Positions 58,932-64,000 of a stretch of 64,000 bases of DNA are shown one piece after another (positions within the stretch are counted from its first letter, which is position 1; each line of letters opens with the position of its first letter). A program made the translations under genes and the position numbers. Source of the DNA: Acanthacorydalis orientalis (taxonomy: Eukaryota > Arthropoda > Insecta > Megaloptera > Corydalidae); assembly GCA_034766995.1 (NCBI GenBank), contig CM068314.1, forward strand, positions 29,343,708-29,407,707, written 5' to 3'. The notes beneath the pieces were generated by a model, which was not told where the DNA came from, made no database searches, and saw only the letters and a program-made list of their open reading frames with translations.

Positions 58932-59600
58932 GATACAAACAGTTTAATATTTGAAGATTAAATTTACTGTTTATGTTGTCCTAATAATCTTCGTCCTTTT
59001 CGATCATCTGAGTGTCTTTTCTCTATTACTAAATTTAGGCATTAATTAGTATTAAAGTATTAATATTAGAGTATTTAATATTTTCTAATGAAAAAAAAAA
59101 ATTAAAAATAAAGAACCCCACTAGAACAATATATGAACGGATTCATACATATAATTTATATTTATTTATATTTTATGAATAAATATATTATATTTAAAGA
59201 TTGAAAATAAACTAAGAAATAGTACTAATGAGTTAAACAATCTAATAAAGATTGTATGTACTAAACATTTATTACTAAAAATTGTAATAAGAATTAAGAA
59301 GTAAATGGAGAATAATATTTAATTTTGTTTTAAATCACCTGCAATGAAGTTAATGAAAATTATGCATTTGTTTTTTTTGCAAAAAAATAAGGAAAGGAAA
59401 ATAATTCGAATATGGGTCTGAAAGATAATAGTTATTTCGTTCTTATTCAAAAAATCAAAACTAATCAAACCGTTATACGTGTGAATTATAGTGTTGTTAC
59501 ATCTATTTATTTTCATTTCACATTTTTGGTCGTTTTTTCTAGTTTTTGTCTAATTTAATAACGACATAAAATTTTATAATAATGTTGTTTATTTATTTCA
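58932..59600. other. A+T-rich stretch, no gene seen
   Basis: The 65-codon minus frame at 59319-59516 has no domain. Confidence 0.5.
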
Positions 59601-59692
59601 ACATATCAGGAGGCTCTGCTCCCTATTCGATGTGCTCACCGAATCTCCGGGGATTTCGCCCTTGGCTCGCTAGCGCTTACTCTCCCCAAACA
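59601..59692. other. Isolated 90-bp G+C-rich segment, unassigned
   Basis: Sharp edges and high G+C (aggaggctctgctccctatt, then ctccggggatttcgcccttg and gctcgctagcgc). Frames on both strands are partly open but match nothing I recognise. Its abruptness suggests an inserted fragment of a mobile or foreign sequence rather than local DNA. Confidence 0.3.
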
Positions 59693-60118
59693 AATAACAG
59701 AAATTAACAAATTATATGCACAAATAATCTTGCGTAAAATGTAAGTCGTAAAATTTTTATTGGAAAAGTTTATAAAAATTAACAGTAAAATATAATGTTA
59801 GAATATATAACAATTTTTTAAGTCTAAAGCATCAGTGAATACAATATTGTAAATATTTCTTATCAGTCTCATATTGAAATTGTATACTTTTTTTGATGTA
59901 CACCGTAAGAGAGGCACATACATATGACTGATGTCAATCAATCAGAACAGACACCACGCGATATCCATTAACCAACCATTAATGATCTGGAATGGACATG
60001 ATTACACGTGCTACTTGTAGAGTATAGCGGGAGGAGAAGTGTTGCAAGGAGGTGGTCTACACGAAAAAATATTTGTTTTATGGAAATATTACGATGGAAT
60101 TATTTTTTATACACAGCA

Positions 60119-60122
<4 letters not shown>
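59693..60122. other. A+T-rich stretch with a more complex patch
   Basis: 59890-60065 is less A+T-rich (agtatagcgggaggagaagt near 60020). The 68-codon plus frame starting at 60008 runs into the TA repeat and has no domain. Confidence 0.4.

Positions 60123-60173
<51 letters not shown>
60123..60173. repeat. (TA)n microsatellite
   Basis: About 50 bp of TA. Confidence 0.95.
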
Positions 60174-60175
<2 letters not shown>

Positions 60176-60646
60176 GAAACAACTGAAATATTTTATTTCG
60201 TATTCTTAAGGTAACTATTCGAATTATACACAAAATTAACACAGAAAATCAGCATCCGTTTCAATATTTCGATAGATGAAACCGGTAGGGAAGAAAAAAT
60301 TCAAATAATGATCTCAATGACAAAAAACAAAACGTCAAATTCAGGTGCATAGATAAAACAAAATACAATAATTGCATAAATCATTGTGTCTCCATAATTA
60401 AATAACTCGTTGAAAAACATTTTAACCAAAAAGAAAACAATATAAAAAATACAAATATCGGAAAATAACAAGTCAAAAAGAGTAAAATTTTATATAGGAA
60501 TAAAATACGTATCTCTTAAAATTCTTCTTGTGAAATTTTATAAAAAGTCATTTCTGTCTGAGACTTTTAATCCGACCTTCTGTAGTAAAACTACGACGAT
60601 TTTTCAGATTTAAGAAATTTATTGAAAAATTAAATATTTTAATAAA

Positions 60647-60680
<34 letters not shown>

Positions 60681-61589
60681 TTAAGTAAAAGAAGAAAGAA
60701 GACTAATGCAAATTATTCAATGCTATTAAATATAGTAAGTTGTTAATTATTCTTAACTCTCTTTAAGTATGCTATGATATGGAAAAATTACATGTTTTAT
60801 TTTTTCAAAATTACTAAATAAATAGTTTGATAAATACCACACTAATACTGCCAAACTTTTTAATGAAACTTAAACAATTTCTATGTATTTTTAGGTTAAA
60901 TCGAATATTGGCAATGAAATTATATACAATATTACATAATTGTTGATTAACCTGTATTTTTGACAAAAATACAATATATAATTGCCATTATATATTACTA
61001 CACAAATTTTTTGTATAGAGAAACTTTTCTTAGGCCGTAAAAACCCTTAATTATTTCAATTTGAATAATGATCATACTTGAATTACAATACATTTATATA
61101 CAGGAAACTTTGTTTCATTTTGTTATATACAGGAAACTTGAAGGAAAATTACAAGTATATATATATATATAAATGTATAAACTACTGTATTAAAATGTAA
61201 CCAGATATTTTAGCATTACATCAAAATATTCTTTATTACGGTAGTTTATCATTTTTTTATTAAGCGTATCAGTAACAATAATCATCTAATTAGACATAAC
61301 TTTTAAATACAAAAATTAAAATTTTGTATTTAAATATAACATAATGTTGAAGGAAATGTGCTTCATTCATATTATAAAACATCCGAGCAGAAATTCAACG
61401 TATCTTTTATTTACGCGAGATAAATGGTCTCAAACGATAATATTATTCTATTCACATATTTTAACGGATTAATTAATAAAAATGTTTAAAAAAATGTGAA
61501 TGAATAAACATCATCTCTGTAAACACAAAAAAATAGCAAGACAATGATCGCGTGATATCCTGATTTTACATTGCACGATTTTATAAATA
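60174..61589. other. A+T-rich stretch, no gene seen
   Basis: TA tracts near 60649-60676 and 61157-61171. tatacaggaaacttgaaggaa and tatacaggaaactttgtttc (61097-61145) form a short direct duplication (atatacaggaaactt). Confidence 0.5.
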
Positions 61590-61612
61590 CACACATAAAC
61601 ACACACACACAC

Positions 61613-61663
<51 letters not shown>

Positions 61664-61715
61664 GGTATATGTATGTAGGTATAAAGAGGAGGGAAGAAGA
61701 GAGAAGAAAGAATTA
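61590..61715. repeat. (CA)n(TA)n microsatellite with purine tail
   Basis: CA run, about 40 bp of TA, tataggtatatgtatgtagg, then a purine-rich run gaggagggaagaagagagaa. Confidence 0.93.
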
Positions 61716-64000
61716 TATTTTTAAAATGTTAACCTTTTGCATTAATAGCCAATGTCAGTCATTTTTGATGAATAGTTTCCATATTTTGTGTAGTGGAATA
61801 AATAATCATATTTTATGTATAAATTCTTGAAATGTAAAATTTTGAATGAAGAATTTCATACTTTTTTTTGTTCTTTGTTAATTTTTTGCTAAAAAATGTG
61901 CATTTTTCGTGTTTTAATTTCATTATAAATGATTTGAATAAATTACTGTAAATAATTATTAATTTAACAATTAACTTAGTTTCATGGTGTGAGTTTAGTG
62001 CTATTTTAATTTGTAAATTTATAATGTTTTTTTTTCAGATTCATTACTCTAAACAACATAATTATTTTAATACGTTCTAAGAATATTTATACATTCCTGT
62101 TAACAATACTGTAGTTTTCAACAATTTTATTTAAAAGTGCATCATTATTATATTTATAACAGTTTCTTACATAATATAGAAGAATAATAATTTTCTAGTT
62201 ATGATTTTCGTTTATATTTAAATCTATAATAAATTATTTTTTTAAATAAATAATAAATAAGAAAAAGTAAACATGCATTCTGTGAAAAATAATAAAATGT
62301 TTGAATTCTGAGTAAAAATCTTGATAGTAAAATATATTAAAATTATTACACATTTATGATTTAATATTTTTAGCTAATTAAAGTTATTTATATGTTCATG
62401 AATAACTACATTTATATTAACATATATATCACATTAAAATTTAAAAAAATATCAGATAAAGCAAAAAAAATATTTTATGCAAATAAAAATAAGAACATGT
62501 AAAATCATCTAAACGAACATTATGATATTAATTATGTTATGTATGGTTATATACCTTTTTTTTATAAAAAAAAACGATTGTTCTAAATGGTTATTAAGAG
62601 TGGAAAATAATCACAACCATATCTATTCTGAAATTGTGTTAGATTTAACTAAAATATTACTTGTTGTTATTTTTGAATCAATTCATAATGCGATTTTTAA
62701 TATATTTATTGGATATTCAATCACTTATACTTAATGTATGTGTTATAACCTTTTTTAAATATAAAAAAAATTAATCATCATTTGACCGTGTAATTCCTTA
62801 GGAATTTGTTTTCAAAAAGAGGCAAATCTCTAGATGAATCTAATTATTTGTTATTTAGAGCACGTTATATTTTTAACTTTTTTAAATTTCATATATGTAA
62901 TGAATGTTTTATGAAATATATAAAATAACTCAATATGTAGTCAGTAGATCAAATTTTATTATTTCATAATCTAAAATGACTTAAAAAACAACATTATAAT
63001 TAAATGTTTAAATAAATATTTATGAACAAATGTTTACTAGCGTGGAGAATTTTGTAAACATGGATGTCACAGTATATTAAAAAACGCACTGCAAGTGTTA
63101 AATTCTTATGTACCTTTTGTTTATCTGTAATAATGTCATAATTATATTGTATTCCCAAAGTTATTTTTAATTCACTTTCAAATTTATTATAATTGAAAAA
63201 ATACAATCACTTTGAAACATTTTATAATTACATCTTTCTTGAAATATTTATTAGTTTTGTCTAGTCAATAGGTCGTAAAATTAAAAATGAAATACATTAA
63301 TATTTAATTATTTTATTATTATTTTATTAGTACAAGTCTCTTTCAATTGCATGTGTTTACAATATGTCTACTAGATTTACTTTATCATCTTTATAATAGT
63401 ACTGAAAAATCAACGTCTGTTATTAAGTCCATATTTATATTTTTATCAAAAAAATTGTTACCACAAATGTTCTAATGCTACTTTTTTTAAAATCAAATAA
63501 TTTTAAAATTATTTTTTTACACCAGTTAAAAAGCAGATTTGTTATCTTTTCTTAAACTAATAGATTTGATATTTTTCAGGACATTTTATTTAAATTAACT
63601 AGAATGAAGTACTCTTGTCACTTATAAAAAAAAAATAAATTGCGGTAGATAAAATTAACAGTCAAAATCACTGATTCGGTATGTATTTTATTCAAAGCAT
63701 ATGCTAAAAATCAATATGAAACTATAAATAAATAAATGTTATTGGTATTCAAGTTTTACCCAAATGAAGACATTTCTCTTCAAATAATTATATTTATGTC
63801 TAACAGTAAAATAAAATTAATGAATATACGAGTATTAAGTTTACTTAAACTATTCATTTATGTTTGTTGTTAGTTGTGATTCAAAAATATAAACACTATT
63901 TTTTTCAAGTACATGATCTTAAATAAAAAATGCTTTTTTTGCAAAAATTTTTTGATCAATTCAAGATTTAAATAATATTTTAAATCATTTACTTTTTATT
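61716..64000. other. A+T-rich stretch to the window end, no gene seen
   Basis: Open frames at 62522-62734 (plus) and 63000-63206 (minus) have the composition of translated A+T-rich DNA and no domain. No transposon end recognised. Confidence 0.5.

Noticed and set aside
61097..61145. Direct duplication of atatacaggaaactt considered as a target-site duplication
   Set aside because: The copies are only about 25 bp apart with nothing transposon-like between them. A local tandem duplication is simpler.
62522..63206. 70-codon plus and 68-codon minus frames near the right end
   Set aside because: Ile/Leu/Asn/Tyr/Phe-rich composition expected from A+T-rich DNA, no domain and no splice context.
1..64000. 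CRISPR arrays, operons, bacterial promoters or terminators
   Set aside because: The sequence is eukaryotic in character. The tandem repeats are simple microsatellites without unique spacers.

Overview
The window looks like nuclear DNA of an arthropod, most likely an insect. By eye it is extremely A+T-rich (G+C was not computed, but is probably about a quarter or less). It is full of (TA)n microsatellites, often flanked by CA, GT or GA runs. It carries several old DNA transposons of kinds common in insects (mariner, hAT, piggyBac and an IS630/Tc1-like type) and one 5'-truncated LINE. There is no operon-like organisation, and I cannot recognise a complete host protein-coding gene, tRNA, rRNA or CRISPR array. 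Nearly all open frames over 60 codons are chance frames in A+T-rich DNA, frames across TA repeats (runs of Tyr-Ile), or antisense shadows of dead transposases. The simplest reading is a gene desert or the inside of a very large intron or intergenic region.

Mobile elements, left to right. 1-321 is the 3' end of a mariner, its last catalytic region broken by a frameshift. 5138-5575 is a possible hAT-like remnant marked by poly-G. 18105-18667 (minus) and 27911-28467 (plus) are two short derivatives of the same mariner lineage as 1-321: both have TIRs, both keep only the DNA-binding part of the transposase, and both have lost the catalytic core. 21402-21883 (minus) is a hAT transposase fragment with a terminal inverted repeat. 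30554-30745 (minus) is the 5' end of a second mariner lineage; a near full-length but dead copy of that lineage sits at 34541-35784 inside a TA repeat. 32719-33028 is the 3' end of a LINE with a TGA-type tail. 37732-37973 is a piggyBac-type MITE between TTAA sites. 41812-42628 is a third mariner type, internally deleted. 48531-49134 is a broken IS630/Tc1-like transposase. 50033-50119 (minus) is a short helix-turn-helix fragment. 53152-53350 (minus) is the C-terminal cysteine-rich end of a piggyBac transposase. A dispersed repeat marked by a gaagatgat core appears in at least five places.

Against this background stand short islands of visibly higher complexity and CpG content: about 0.95-1.16, 2.4-3.6, 9.4-9.85, 16.5-17.2, 22.5-22.9, 26.3-26.65, 29.5-29.9, 31.2-31.5, 36.7-36.9, 40.0-40.6, 43.9-44.1, 46.4-46.6 and 58.3-58.7 kb. 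These are the best candidates for host function (enhancers, promoters, non-coding first exons). The strongest is 43.88-44.10 kb: a TATA-like box, then about 170 bp of CpG-rich DNA with an ATG in good context and a consensus splice donor. The next is 26.26-26.65 kb, with an initiator-like motif, paired E-boxes and a splice-donor-like end.

No new multi-gene system is visible. The most interesting observations are the matched pair of mariner deletion derivatives, the piggyBac MITE together with a piggyBac coding relic, the hidden hAT fragment, and the CpG-rich promoter/exon candidate.
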